Shown: piece after piece, positions 43,615-52,607 of the stretch
Layout: every line of letters begins with the position of its first letter
Position numbering within the stretch: the first letter of the stretch is position 1
DNA from: an uncultured Erythrobacter sp.
GTDB lineage: Bacteria; Pseudomonadota; Alphaproteobacteria; Sphingomonadales; Sphingomonadaceae
Length of the DNA stretch: 64,000 bases
NCBI GenBank assembly: GCA_947488155.1
Contig: CANKYK010000002.1
Location: 564,001 to 628,000 of the forward strand
Reading direction: 5' to 3'
The notes under the pieces: model-generated
What the model was told of the DNA's origin: nothing
Seen by the model: only the letters and a program-made list of their open reading frames with translations
The model's database searches: none
Program-made: the position numbers and the translations under genes

Positions 43615-43691
43615 TGGTGGGCCCGGCAGGACTCGAACCCGCGACCTAGCCGTTATGAGCGGCCAGCTCTAACCAACTGAGCTACAGGCCC
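43615..43691 (-). tRNA. tRNA with CAT anticodon, probably tRNA-Ile2 (lysidine type)
   Basis: 77 bases with encoded CCA. Acceptor GGGCCTG/CGGGCCC, D arm TAGCTCAGTTGGTTAGAGC, anticodon stem GGCCG/CGGCT, loop CTCATAA, so the anticodon is CAT. C4-G69, C5-G68 in the acceptor and G27-U43, G28-C42, C29-G41 in the anticodon stem agree with E. coli tRNA-Ile2 and not with elongator tRNA-Met, so modification by TilS to read AUA is likely. Elongator Met remains the alternative. Confidence 0.9.
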
Positions 43692-43778
43692 CTCTGGTCT
43701 AGCCAAGATGCAGGCCGAGCCTCTACATTGCACTTGGGAATGAAACAAGCACCCGTTTCGTCTATTTTTGAAAAGAAC

Positions 43779-44810
43779 CTATCTGATCACATTTTGCATG
43801 ATCTCGGCCACGCTGGTGCTGGGGATGTTTCGGTGGTCGAGATAGGCGTAAACCCTTTCAAACCAATCATAAATGCCCTCAACCTCAGCCGGCGTCTCGA
43901 CATAGGGCGTGTGACCAGGTGCCAGAGAGGGGCTGTGAAACGACAACGTCAATACAGGCACGTCGTCGTCCAGAACCATATCAATACCGCGGATTGCCTC
44001 CTCCACGCTCACACCTTCTGGCGTCAAGGCAATCCGTTCCATCATGCCCAGGCGCGATAGGATTCGGCCCAGAGAGGGGAAGCGCTCTTGCAGGCGGCGC
44101 ACCATGCCGCCTTGCCGTCTCAGCATGCCCCAATAGGCGCTGGTCACAGGCAGTTCGAGCAATTGGCGCTCTGCATCGGCCCAATAGGGCCACAGCGGAT
44201 GGGCTGAGTAATCAGGGCCGTGCTGGCCGGAATAATCGAACAGAGACCTGACAGAGGTGTCGACCGCGATTCCCGCCGACTTAAGCAAGCCCGGGGTTTG
44301 CGGGCCCAAACCGTATCGACCAGCGCGGTAGATCAGCGGAGGCGCGCCAAACACCACCTCAATCCGATCCCGCAACTGCATGAACTTGGCCGCTTCCAAT
44401 GCGGGCGGCAGGTTCCCGGCATAGGAATTGTGTGCGCTCACCTCTTCATCGAACGGCGGGTTGACCCATGGATGCAATTGCACGCCAACTTCGGCTGTGC
44501 CGTGTTTGACTGCGTCGCCGATGATCTCGGCTGCGGCTGGCGAATTTACGATTGGCCAATCGACCAAATAGAGTGGGATGATGCCCAGCCGCTCGCAGAA
44601 TTGCTGAAATCGGCGCAGTTCAGGGATATGCTCCAGTCCAAAGCCATCTCTGCAAAAGGGCGCTTCCCAGTCAAATTCCTCTTCGGTGTCAACCGTCAGC
44701 AGAGCGCGTTGGCCAAAGTCATCCGCGAACTTCGCTCTGGCGCTTTGCGCAGGCGGATCAAGAATGGACCGTGCTTCACCCGCAGCTGCTGATTCAGAAA
44801 GGGGTTGCAT
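43779..44810 (-). CDS. Polysaccharide deacetylase-like (NodB-fold) protein
   Basis: 343 residues from ATG 44810 (GGGAG upstream); ATG 44834 is possible. The NodB-type barrel is suggested by LLTVDTEEEFDW (catalytic Asp region, about 38-49), EVGVQLHPWVNPPF (metal His, about 106-119), YRAGRYGLG (conserved Arg) and LTLSFHSPSLAPG (late catalytic His, about 290-302). It resembles WalW-like proteins of cell-surface glycan clusters. No signal peptide, so location uncertain. 44 bases downstream of the histidine-kinase-like gene on the same strand. Confidence 0.78.
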   Translation of the reverse strand: MQPLSESAAAGEARSILDPPAQSARAKFADDFGQRALLTVDTEEEFDWEAPFCRDGFGLEHIPELRRFQQFCERLGIIPLYLVDWPIVNSPAAAEIIGDAVKHGTAEVGVQLHPWVNPPFDEEVSAHNSYAGNLPPALEAAKFMQLRDRIEVVFGAPPLIYRAGRYGLGPQTPGLLKSAGIAVDTSVRSLFDYSGQHGPDYSAHPLWPYWADAERQLLELPVTSAYWGMLRRQGGMVRRLQERFPSLGRILSRLGMMERIALTPEGVSVEEAIRGIDMVLDDDVPVLTLSFHSPSLAPGHTPYVETPAEVEGIYDWFERVYAYLDHRNIPSTSVAEIMQNVIR

Positions 44811-44854
44811 GTCGGCTCCCTCCCTGATTGCCAATTCAGCGGGATCGCTGGAGC

Positions 44855-46993
44855 TTATGCTTTCCCGCCGCCACGTTTGCCGCTGATTGAAGCAGCTTTC
44901 TCATGTTCGGAATTAGCAGGCACGTCTTGAAGATTGCTTACCTGTACTGATGCGCCAGCGTCCGACGCGTCATGGCTAGGCAGGCCCTGCTGAGCGGTCA
45001 AGAGTGGGAGCATCAATGCCAGATGTTCACCTTCGTGGGATAGTCCGCCTTTGGCTGCGCGCGCCTCAGCCCGGGCCAGGCGGAAGGTGAAGCCCGCGCC
45101 AAATAGCCCTGCGTTGAGCACGGTGTTGGCCGGCTTAACCTGCGCAGCGAATAAATCGTCTTCGGAGATCAGTTGTGCCGGCAATTCGCAAATCAGCCGC
45201 ACCAGACGATCGTCGCGGCGCAATTGACAAGTGATCATTTCACCAGAGGCGCAGGCCCCGCCAAGAGTTGCCAGAACGCGCCAAATGAGCGCTTCTGTCT
45301 CGCCAGTGTCCATCGCAACCATGATCGGCGGACCTTCGGGCTGGACAAATTCAACGCCTGCCATCCGTGGTCCAAGTACCTGCGCCAATTGCTGGGCGGT
45401 TTTGGCAATCACGGCGCCCAGGTCAGTTTCGCCCGGTATCATTTCAGCAGCGCCGGTTTCCAGCTTGGCCAGCCGGTCGAGTTCTTCAAATCCTGCGAGA
45501 ATACGTGCGGCATCCGCCGCGACCGCCGCGGCCAAAGCGCGATATTCATGCGGGGCAGGACCAAACAATTGCTGCTGAATGACCTCGGCATAGCCCTGAA
45601 CGGCGGTGACCGGTGTGCGCAGCTCATGCAGCAATTGACGGATGCGGTCGCCCTCGCTGCCGCCTTGGCCGGGCATGCTGGCGGCTTTCGCTGGGCGGCG
45701 GCATCGGCCAACATAGCCGGTAAAGTTGCCTTCATCGGCAAAGTTAGGCTGCGCATCGACAATCCAGTCGCCCGCGATAGCCTCCGCTCCTGCCAGGGCT
45801 AATGGCGCGTACGCAATCGGCTGCCTGCGGTCAAAGGCGCGTTCGATCAGTGTTTGTGCGGCGGGATTGGTGAAGGCCTGCGCTGGGACCAATCGTTTGC
45901 CAATGACCATCGGAGCGGCTTCTGGTTCAGCCCATTCGATCCGGCCGTTCGCATCTGTAGCAAAGCCAAAGCCGCGCACCTCGCGCTCTGACTGGCGTGG
46001 TTGTTCATCTAGTGGCAGTCGCGGGGCGCTGTCGATCGCCTGTGCGCCGCTTTCCCGGTCGCGTTTAAACTGCGCAATCCGCTCGACAAGAGCGGAAATT
46101 TCGCTGCGATTGGCATCGACTTCAGCGCCCGCAATAGGGTTTGACGCGATACCTGTTTGGTCGGTGAGACCGAACGGATCGTAGGAGGCTGTGTCAGTCT
46201 CGGGCCTCGGGAGCTCCTCAGGCTCTACCGCTTGCTCTAGCTCGGGTGCTTGGGCTTCCTGAGGCTCAGCTTCGGCTGGAGTTTCTTCCGCCAGCTTCTC
46301 CGCCGCAGAACTTTCTTCTTTCTCATCCTCCGCTCTCACCTCATCGCTCAGCTCATAAGGCTCATTGTTTGGTGAAAGTGGATCGTCCGCAGGCCTGTTG
46401 CGGAGCGGCATTATCGTGTCCGGAGCGCTCGCCCCCATCAGCGATGCATAGGGCACTTCCGCTGGAGTATTGCTTGGCTCAGCAGAGATATCAAAGGAAG
46501 TTGGTGGGGTCTCCAAGCCCTCTGCACCGTCATGCCCGTTAGGACGGGGTAACCCACGGTCATGAACGCCAAGCTGGTCGAGCAAGCGCTCAGCATCGAC
46601 CGGTAGATCGTCTCTGCGCCGCAAAAAACCGCGCGCTCTCACGGGCAGTCTTGGGATCAGCGCAGTCCAGTCGTCATCGCTCAAATCTGCACGGTTAAGT
46701 GCTGCGGCCGCTACCTCAGGCTCAAAATCGGCTAGATGAGCGGCCAGATCCGCGCTGCGAAACCGCCAGCCGCGCTCGCGAATCGCCGCTGCTCTCTCGT
46801 GCGCAGGGATCTTCTCAGCCAGTGCATCCATCCGCAGCCAAGATGCCGCAACCAGACTCTGCCGTCGACCATCAAGGATGCCAAATTTGCGGTTACCAAG
46901 GATATCAAGCAGCTGGCGAAATTGCGTGCGAGCGCCCACGTCGGTGTCTGCGCGTTGGCGCAGCACAGTCGCAAGGCGGTCGTCAAAAAACAT
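44855..46993 (-). CDS. Histidine-kinase-like protein with degenerate ATPase domain
   Basis: 712 residues from ATG 46993 (GGAG upstream). Order: helical N-terminal domain (about 1-150), resembling DUF2336-type repeats; acidic Pro/Glu linker (150-290); PAS-like domain (about 340-440); and a HisKA dimerisation domain with an intact H-box LLHELRTPVTAVQGYAEV (His about 456). In the following ATPase region the N-box Asn residues are missing (LIWRVLATLGGACASGE) and no DxGxG is seen; only a late GAGFTFRLARA resembles the G2 box. It may not autophosphorylate. No membrane helix. No response regulator gene adjacent. Confidence 0.8.
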   Translation of the reverse strand: MFFDDRLATVLRQRADTDVGARTQFRQLLDILGNRKFGILDGRRQSLVAASWLRMDALAEKIPAHERAAAIRERGWRFRSADLAAHLADFEPEVAAAALNRADLSDDDWTALIPRLPVRARGFLRRRDDLPVDAERLLDQLGVHDRGLPRPNGHDGAEGLETPPTSFDISAEPSNTPAEVPYASLMGASAPDTIMPLRNRPADDPLSPNNEPYELSDEVRAEDEKEESSAAEKLAEETPAEAEPQEAQAPELEQAVEPEELPRPETDTASYDPFGLTDQTGIASNPIAGAEVDANRSEISALVERIAQFKRDRESGAQAIDSAPRLPLDEQPRQSEREVRGFGFATDANGRIEWAEPEAAPMVIGKRLVPAQAFTNPAAQTLIERAFDRRQPIAYAPLALAGAEAIAGDWIVDAQPNFADEGNFTGYVGRCRRPAKAASMPGQGGSEGDRIRQLLHELRTPVTAVQGYAEVIQQQLFGPAPHEYRALAAAVAADAARILAGFEELDRLAKLETGAAEMIPGETDLGAVIAKTAQQLAQVLGPRMAGVEFVQPEGPPIMVAMDTGETEALIWRVLATLGGACASGEMITCQLRRDDRLVRLICELPAQLISEDDLFAAQVKPANTVLNAGLFGAGFTFRLARAEARAAKGGLSHEGEHLALMLPLLTAQQGLPSHDASDAGASVQVSNLQDVPANSEHEKAASISGKRGGGKA

Positions 46994-47226
46994 ATCTGCT
47001 CCGATACACACACACGGCCATCAGGCGCTAGTGGGGCCAAAAGTTTCATACCAAGCCTTTCTAACATTCACACATGGCTTTCGGCTGCGTTGCAAAGCGG
47101 GACAATTGCTGGCAAACATAATAAAATTAGTTTTGTGCATCGATCTGAGGGCGAATACTTGCTGGCTCTTGTTCTCCTAGGAACGTTGCTAGTCATAAAT
47201 GAAGGCCAAATGGGAGCTTACGCCGT

Positions 47227-47688
47227 ATGGCGAATTTGGATGAAATCGATAAACGCCTGCTTTCTGAATTGCAGGCGGAAGGGCGTGTAACCAACGTTGA
47301 GCTCGCACAGCGGGTGGGGTTAACTGCGCCGCCGTGCCTCCGCAGAGTGCGCGGGCTGGAGGAAGATGGTGTTATTCGCGGCTATCACGCGGATCTGGAT
47401 CCGTCGAAACTGGGTTTTGCGATCACCGTGTTCGCCATGGTGAGCCTGAAAAGCCAGGCCGAATCGAGCCTGCGCGAGTTTGAAGACGCGATGCGCGATC
47501 TACCAGAGGTCCGCGAAGTGCACATGCTCAACGGCGAGATCGATTTTATTTTGAAGATCGTGAGCAATGATCTGCAAAGCTTTCAGGAATTCCTGACTAG
47601 CAAGCTGACACCGGCACCGAATGTGGACAGTGTGAAAACCTCTCTGACCATCCGTACCGCGAAATACGCACCGGGAGTGCCCCTCTAG
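47227..47688 (+). CDS. Lrp/AsnC-family transcriptional regulator
   Basis: 153 residues. N-terminal winged helix (IDKRLLSELQAEGRVTNVELAQRVGLTAPPCLRRVRGLE, about 6-44) and C-terminal RAM domain (about 65-145, with VHMLNGEIDFILKIVSNDL carrying the effector-binding loop). It is closer to Lrp than to AsnC by the PPCLRRV helix. Likely a feast/famine regulator responding to an amino acid. Divergent from the kinase-like gene; 233 bases upstream with no named site. A GFA gene follows after 24 bases. Confidence 0.92.
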   Translation: MANLDEIDKRLLSELQAEGRVTNVELAQRVGLTAPPCLRRVRGLEEDGVIRGYHADLDPSKLGFAITVFAMVSLKSQAESSLREFEDAMRDLPEVREVHMLNGEIDFILKIVSNDLQSFQEFLTSKLTPAPNVDSVKTSLTIRTAKYAPGVPL

Positions 47689-47712
47689 CACGCTAAAGCC
47701 GGAGATCAACCA

Positions 47713-48189
47713 ATGAGCGAATTGTTTGGACCCAGCGATGGCGATACGCAGCCAGCCCCATTGTCTGAGCCGCTCAAAGGCCGTTGCCTGTGCGGTGCAG
47801 TTACGATTACGCTTAATGCGGCACGACCGTTGGTCGATATTTGCCACTGTGAAATGTGTGTGCGTTGGAGCGGTACGTTCTTGGGCGGATTGAGTGGTAA
47901 GTGCTTCACGATCACTGGCCAGGACGCGGTATCAACATATCGCTCAAGCGATTGGGCAGAGCGCTGTTTCTGCTCCATTTGCGGCAGCAATCTCTGGTAT
48001 CGCTTTGTGCCCGGCGACCATTACAGCTTCCTCGCTGGTCTGTTTGACGTCCCAGCCGGGCTGGGCATTCTGCAACAGATCTTCGTCGATGAAAAACCTG
48101 ATTGGTACGATCTGGTGCAACAAAGCCCGATGAAGACGGGCGCTGAAGTGATCGCAGAGGCAGAGGCGGCGGGCTTCAAATTTGATTAG
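47713..48189 (+). CDS. GFA-family (glutathione-dependent formaldehyde-activating-like) protein
   Basis: 158 residues, CENP-V/GFA domain. Zinc ligands visible: CLCGAV (about 26-31), DICHCEMCVRWSG (about 43-55) and CFCSICGS (about 85-92). Despite the family name, most members have unproven activity; this one could bind glutathione-aldehyde adducts or be a reductase-like zinc protein. It follows the Lrp gene closely and may be its target. Confidence 0.87.
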   Translation: MSELFGPSDGDTQPAPLSEPLKGRCLCGAVTITLNAARPLVDICHCEMCVRWSGTFLGGLSGKCFTITGQDAVSTYRSSDWAERCFCSICGSNLWYRFVPGDHYSFLAGLFDVPAGLGILQQIFVDEKPDWYDLVQQSPMKTGAEVIAEAEAAGFKFD

Positions 48190-48207
48190 CGCACGCTTTG
48201 AAAACGT

Positions 48208-48315
48208 TCACTTCTTGCGATCCCAGTAATGTTCGCCATCGATGAAGATATTGTCATAGCTGCTGCGCCCGCCGCCATTTGCGCTGGGCGCGCCCAGGCT
48301 GCGCTTGCACGACAA
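48208..48315 (-). CDS. Possible very short ORF after the small membrane protein gene
   Basis: A 35-residue frame from TTG 48315 to TGA 48208 encodes a basic, Gly/Ser-containing peptide ending RSSYDNIFIDGEHYWDRKK, which looks protein-like rather than random, with aromatic and charged residues well spread. It begins 5 bases after the stop of the gene at 48321, so translational coupling is possible, but no good ribosome site is seen and the start is non-ATG. It could also be the C-terminal relic of a longer frame. Function unknown. Confidence 0.3.
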   Translation of the reverse strand: MSCKRSLGAPSANGGGRSSYDNIFIDGEHYWDRKK

Positions 48316-48320
48316 CCTGC

Positions 48321-48518
48321 TCAGCGTTTGCTGCGGTTTTTTACCAAGGCCAAAATCAGCGTGAAAAGGCCGACGCCGATTAATCCGCCACCAATTTGGC
48401 CGGCGGTTCTAAAGGCCTCTGGTTCACCCCGCGCATCGGAAATCAGCGGGACCCAATGAGGGAAGAAGAAAACGATCAAGCCAATAACGATCAACAGAAT
48501 TCCGGGCGATAAGCGCAT
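48321..48518 (-). CDS. Small two-helix membrane protein downstream of accC
   Basis: 65 residues from ATG 48518, which has AAGGA 7 bases upstream; longer in-frame starts lie inside accC and are not used. Two membrane helices, about 5-25 (PGILLIVIGLIVFFFPHWVP) and 40-60 (GQIGGGLIGVGLFTLILAL), joined by a short acidic loop, and a basic tail. Function unknown. It lies 34 bases after accC and is likely on the accB-accC transcript. Confidence 0.72.
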   Translation of the reverse strand: MRLSPGILLIVIGLIVFFFPHWVPLISDARGEPEAFRTAGQIGGGLIGVGLFTLILALVKNRSKR

Positions 48519-48552
48519 TGTGTATCCTTGCTGGTTTGAGTGTGACCGCGGC

Positions 48553-49902
48553 TTAGCTCTCGCGTTCTTCCAGCCAGTTTTCGAGCCACTTGATCGAGTA
48601 GTCGCCGGACAGCACATCGTTTTGCTTGAGCAATTCCTGGTGCAGCGGAATGTTGGTCTTCGGTCCCTCAACCACCATTTCCTCAAGCGCGCGTCGTAGG
48701 CGCATGATGCACCCTTCGCGGTTGCGGCCATAGACGATAAGCTTGGCAATCATGCTGTCGTAATAGGGCGGGATTTTATAACCGGCATAAAGCCCGCTAT
48801 CGACCCGCACATGCATGCCGCCAGCCGGGTGGTAATAGGTCACCTGACCAGGTGAGGGCGCGAAGGTGAAGGGATCCTCTGCATTGATCCTGCACTCGAT
48901 CGCGTGGCCGTTAAACTCCAACTCTTCCTGCTTCACGGACAACGGCTTGCCAGCCGCGATGCGGATTTGCTCACGGACCAGGTCGACGCCGGTGATGGCC
49001 TCGGTAACGGGATGCTCCACCTGAAGCCGGGTGTTCATTTCAATGAAGTAGAACTCGCCGTCTTCCCATAGGAATTCGATCGTGCCCGCACCGCGATAGC
49101 TCATATCGCGCATCGCCTTTGAGCATACCTCGCCCATGTGCATCCGCTCTTCGTGGCTGATGATCGGGGAGGGGGCCTCTTCCAGAACCTTTTGGTGGCG
49201 GCGTTGCAGCGAGCAATCGCGCTCTCCCAAATGGATCGCATTGCCATTGCCGTCGCCGAACACCTGAAATTCGATGTGGCGCGGATTACCGAGGTATTTT
49301 TCAATGTAGACTGTGGCGTCGCCAAACGCGGCCTTCGCTTCGCTGCCCGCTTGCTGCATAAGAGTTTCGAGCTGATCCTCGCTCTCACAGACTTTCATAC
49401 CCCGGCCGCCACCGCCGGATGCGGCCTTGATAATCACCGGATAGCCGATCTCTGCGGCGATCTTCTTGCCTTCTTCCGGGTCGGACACCGCGCCGTCAGA
49501 GCCTGGGACCAGCGGCAAGCCCAGCTCACCAGCGGTCTTCTTCGCCTGAACCTTATCGCCCATCGTGACGATGTGTTCAGGCTTTGGCCCGATCCACTTG
49601 ATGTCATGCGCTTCGACGATTTCGGCGAACTTGGCGTTCTCTGACAGAAAACCATAGCCCGGGTGGATCGCATCGCACTGCGCCACCTCAGCGGCGGAGA
49701 TGATCGCTGCGACATTCAGGTAACTGTCGGTTGCAGATGGCGGACCGATGCAGACCGCATGGTCAGCAAGGCGCACATGCATTGCATCAGCATCGGCAGT
49801 GGAGTGCACTGCAACTGTCTCGATGCCCATTTCGTGGGCCGCGCGGTGGATGCGCAGAGCGATTTCGCCGCGATTGGCGATCAGGATGCGGGTAATGGCC
49901 AT
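48553..49902 (-). CDS. accC: Acetyl-CoA carboxylase biotin carboxylase subunit
   Basis: ATP-grasp enzyme that carboxylates the biotin of AccB in the first step of fatty acid synthesis. 449 residues, the family length. Motifs: [12 protein letters not shown] start, glycine-rich GGGGRGMKV (about 163-171), [18 protein letters not shown] (about 201-218), [18 protein letters not shown] and [18 protein letters not shown] (about 286-303, metal and bicarbonate residues). Follows accB by 21 bases in the usual accB-accC pair. Confidence 0.97.
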   Translation of the reverse strand: MAITRILIANRGEIALRIHRAAHEMGIETVAVHSTADADAMHVRLADHAVCIGPPSATDSYLNVAAIISAAEVAQCDAIHPGYGFLSENAKFAEIVEAHDIKWIGPKPEHIVTMGDKVQAKKTAGELGLPLVPGSDGAVSDPEEGKKIAAEIGYPVIIKAASGGGGRGMKVCESEDQLETLMQQAGSEAKAAFGDATVYIEKYLGNPRHIEFQVFGDGNGNAIHLGERDCSLQRRHQKVLEEAPSPIISHEERMHMGEVCSKAMRDMSYRGAGTIEFLWEDGEFYFIEMNTRLQVEHPVTEAITGVDLVREQIRIAAGKPLSVKQEELEFNGHAIECRINAEDPFTFAPSPGQVTYYHPAGGMHVRVDSGLYAGYKIPPYYDSMIAKLIVYGRNREGCIMRLRRALEEMVVEGPKTNIPLHQELLKQNDVLSGDYSIKWLENWLEERES

Positions 49903-49923
49903 AGCCTGTTGTCCTCGCGCGCT

Positions 49924-50421
49924 TTACGCTATCACTACGAGCGGCTGGTCAAATTCGACCGGCTGCGCGTTTTCGACCAGGATAGCTTTGATCGTGCCTG
50001 ATTTATCGGCAGGGATCGGGTTCATGACCTTCATCGCCTCGATAATCAGCAGCGTGTCGCCTTCTTTGACGGCAGAACCGACCTTAATGAAGTCATCTGC
50101 GCCGGGTTCCGGTGCGAGATAGGCTGTGCCCACCATTGGCGAGAGCATAGCACCGTCGTTGGCGTCTGCTGGAGCCTCGACCGCGCTAAGCGCCGCGGCT
50201 GGGGCAGCGGTGGCTGAGGCCGGGATAGGAGCCGCCGCAACTGGCGCGCTGATCGGCGCAGGTGCGAAGCCGCCGCGCGCGACGCGGATCTTGCGATCAT
50301 CCTCTTCAACTTCGATTTCGGTTAAGCCGGTTTCGTTCAAAAGCTCCGCGAGTTCGCGAACGAGTTTGGTGTCAACATCCATGCCGGATTTGCGTCCGCC
50401 ATTTGTTTTGCTGGTCGCCAT
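49924..50421 (-). CDS. accB: Biotin carboxyl carrier protein of acetyl-CoA carboxylase
   Basis: 165 residues: N-terminal helical part ([21 protein letters not shown]), an Ala/Pro-rich hinge (about 50-85) and the biotinyl domain. The biotin-accepting lysine lies in [12 protein letters not shown] (about residue 131; the usual motif is EAMKM). Carries carboxyl groups between AccC and AccAD. Start ATG 50421; accC follows. aroQ lies 220 bases upstream on the same strand, and the gap may hold the acc promoter. Confidence 0.96.
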   Translation of the reverse strand: MATSKTNGGRKSGMDVDTKLVRELAELLNETGLTEIEVEEDDRKIRVARGGFAPAPISAPVAAAPIPASATAAPAAALSAVEAPADANDGAMLSPMVGTAYLAPEPGADDFIKVGSAVKEGDTLLIIEAMKVMNPIPADKSGTIKAILVENAQPVEFDQPLVVIA

Positions 50422-50641
50422 GGGGGCCCCTTATTGTGTCTGCTGCGGTCATTTGCGGGATCGCAAACTGAGGTGCAGCGTGATTGTGGGGGTGATTATT
50501 CCCGCAAATTGCGGCTGGCAAGTGGCATGGACGGGTTTTGCCGTCCCAGTCGGCCAAGCGGACCTTGCGATGCGTGCGTCTAATGCTGCGCAGACTGCCA
50601 AGTTACCCCGAGCACCGTAAGGAGTCGCTTGCCTTGAGGGA

Positions 50642-51103
50642 CTAGACCTCGTCGCCAATCACCGCATCAAGAGCGATTGTGTAGCTCGCTGCGCCATGCC
50701 CCTCGATCGTTTTCGCGGCCGCCATCCCGACATAGGAAAGGTGGCGAAAGTCTTCTCGCGCCTTTGGATCAGAGAGGTGTACCTCTATAACCGGAATGGT
50801 TATCGCGCGAATGGCATCGAGCAGGGCAATAGATGTGTGAGTGCATGCAGCCGCATTCAGTAGAACGGCGCGCGCGCCCTCCGCCTGCGCTTCGTGCAGC
50901 CAATCGACGAGCATGCCTTCATAATTGGTTTGGCGCATTTCAATGGTTAGGCCGTGCTCACGAGCTTTGTCCTCAAGCATGGCTGCGATATCATCGAGTG
51001 TGTCAGAGCCATATATCTCAGGCTCGCGTAGACCGAGCAGGTTGAGATTGGGGCCGTTGAGGACGTAGACGGTGCCGGATGGCGTTGCAGAATTGTCTGT
51101 CAT
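50642..51103 (-). CDS. aroQ: 3-dehydroquinate dehydratase, type II
   Basis: Third step of the shikimate pathway, dodecameric type II enzyme. 153 residues. Seen are GPNLNLLGLREPEIYG with the catalytic Arg and Tyr (about 17-32), NAAACTHTSIALLDA (about 81-95), and EVHLSDPKAREDFRHLSYVG (about 105-124) with the catalytic His. aroQ upstream of accB-accC is a common arrangement in proteobacteria. Confidence 0.96.
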   Translation of the reverse strand: MTDNSATPSGTVYVLNGPNLNLLGLREPEIYGSDTLDDIAAMLEDKAREHGLTIEMRQTNYEGMLVDWLHEAQAEGARAVLLNAAACTHTSIALLDAIRAITIPVIEVHLSDPKAREDFRHLSYVGMAAAKTIEGHGAASYTIALDAVIGDEV

Positions 51104-51167
51104 GCAGGCCGTTTAGCGCGGGGTAATTGGCAAGCTCAAGTCTGCATCAGTGGCCGACCCAGGAAAA

Positions 51168-51581
51168 CTACTGATCTACGCCCTTAACTTTGCCCCATTG
51201 GCGGGCGGCGGTGTAGCCTAGATAGCCAGTGCCAAACAGCGCATAGAGCGGTTCAGGCAGGCCGTTGAGATAGGCGTTCATGCCCGCCGCGATATTCGTG
51301 GCCGCGCCAGGGTTGAAGGCGGCGAGCACCCCCATCGGTAGTGCCCACAATATCATAGCGTACATCACATAAAGAAAACTGGGGCGTGCACGGCTGGTCC
51401 AGGGGTCGGCTGATTTTGCCTCAGCAATGATGGCTGAGATCTGAGTCTCGATCAGCCGCATTTCCTGCGAGCCTTCTAGCTTCAAGAGTTCAAGTTTGGC
51501 CTTGGCACGTGCTTCCTTGTCAGGAATGATCTTGTCGATGATTGATGTGATCGGACCGATCAACGTTTCCAAAATGGCCAT
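51168..51581 (-). CDS. Stand-alone holin of 3TM type (gene-transfer-agent holin family)
   Basis: 137 residues. N-terminal amphipathic, charged region (about 1-55), then the family hallmark SADPWTSRARPSFLYVMY (about 57-74), membrane helices at about 70-90, 95-115 and 115-130, and a C-terminal GYLGYTAARQWGKVKG. This pattern matches the holins that release gene transfer agents in Rhodobacterales and sphingomonads. No capsid, tail or lysin gene is nearby, so it is an orphan copy. Its role (release of particles, or another lysis process) is inference. Confidence 0.8.
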   Translation of the reverse strand: MAILETLIGPITSIIDKIIPDKEARAKAKLELLKLEGSQEMRLIETQISAIIAEAKSADPWTSRARPSFLYVMYAMILWALPMGVLAAFNPGAATNIAAGMNAYLNGLPEPLYALFGTGYLGYTAARQWGKVKGVDQ

Positions 51582-51658
51582 TAATGCAGCTCCTTATCAT
51601 GAGTTGCACAATAAATAACCAAAAAGGTTCAAGTAGGAAAAATATATTTCCTAATCAG

Positions 51659-52528
51659 CTATTCTCCGGCTTCCGTCAATATCCGCTGAGCAAGTGCCAA
51701 ATGCGGGCGATCAAGCATATTGCCATCCAAGGCGAGGGTACCTGCGCCAGGATTGTCGGCAAACAATTGCACCACCGCGCGGGCATGGGATAGCTCTTCT
51801 TCACTGGGTGTGAAGGCGCTGTTGATCGGCTCGATTTGAGCGGGATGGATCGCGAGCATACCGCGAAAACCTTGCCTTCTGACCATCAAGGCTCGTGTCC
51901 GTAGCGCATCAAGGTCGCGGAATTCCGGCTGAACGGTTTCGATCGGTGCCACCTGAGCTTTCACCGCGCCAAGTAAGCAGAGGCTGCGAGCCATTTCATA
52001 GACGTGGGAATATTCACCGTCCGGTCCGCGCTGTTCCTGAGCGCCGAGTTCTGAAGAGAGATCCTCCGCGCCCCAGCTCATCGCGACGAGCCGCGGTGCT
52101 CCGTCATAGGTGCCGGTGGTGAACATCGCGGCGGCAGTTTCAGTTACCAGTGCGGCGATACGGGTTGAGCCAGGTTCCAGCCCTGCCTTCGTCTCGCGCT
52201 CGCTCAAAATAGCGTCCAAGGTTGCAACGTCGTGTCCGCCCTCTGCCTTGGGCAGGAAGATGCCGCCTGGGCCGGAAGGCATGATGGTATCAAGATCGCG
52301 TTCCGTTTCGCCACTCGACAGCGGATTAATTCGCACCCAAATGCGCGCCTTGTCTTCGCGGCTGGCGATCATATCGCGTACTAAGTTCCGCGCAGCAGGC
52401 TTGTTCTCCGGGGTGACTGAATCTTCCAGATCAAGCAAAGCGATGTCGGCCGCGCTGTCGGCGGCCTTGATCATCTTTTTCTCGCTATCACCTGGGGCGA
52501 ACAGCCAAGAGCGCATTCGCAGTGTCAT
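51659..52528 (-). CDS. CitE-like CoA-ester lyase
   Basis: 289-residue TIM-barrel lyase of the HpcH/HpaI and citrate-lyase-beta family. Begins RSWLFAPGDSEKKMIKA with the CoA-binding Arg; DLEDSVTP (about 34-41), RINPLSSG (about 63-70), PKAEGG (about 90-95) and the Mg-binding ALVTETAAA and MSWGAEDLSSELG (about 146-158) follow. Members cleave malyl-, citramalyl- or hydroxyglutaryl-CoA; precise substrate not determinable. Isolated gene; gaps on both sides lack named features. Confidence 0.85.
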   Translation of the reverse strand: MTLRMRSWLFAPGDSEKKMIKAADSAADIALLDLEDSVTPENKPAARNLVRDMIASREDKARIWVRINPLSSGETERDLDTIMPSGPGGIFLPKAEGGHDVATLDAILSERETKAGLEPGSTRIAALVTETAAAMFTTGTYDGAPRLVAMSWGAEDLSSELGAQEQRGPDGEYSHVYEMARSLCLLGAVKAQVAPIETVQPEFRDLDALRTRALMVRRQGFRGMLAIHPAQIEPINSAFTPSEEELSHARAVVQLFADNPGAGTLALDGNMLDRPHLALAQRILTEAGE

Positions 52529-52607
52529 CGATCTTTCCCCTTTGCTCCAGCATCGTTAGGCTGGGCAGCGATACGGCGCAAGCATATGAGCTAGGCGCAC
52601 GCTTACG

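Noticed and set aside
46736..47290. 184-residue + strand frame upstream of the Lrp gene
   Set aside because: Overlaps the kinase-like gene and the Lrp start in another frame; no ribosome site or recognisable domain.
51168..51581. Prophage remnant around the holin gene
   Set aside because: Flanks are aroQ, acc genes and a CitE-like lyase with no other phage gene, integrase or att repeat.
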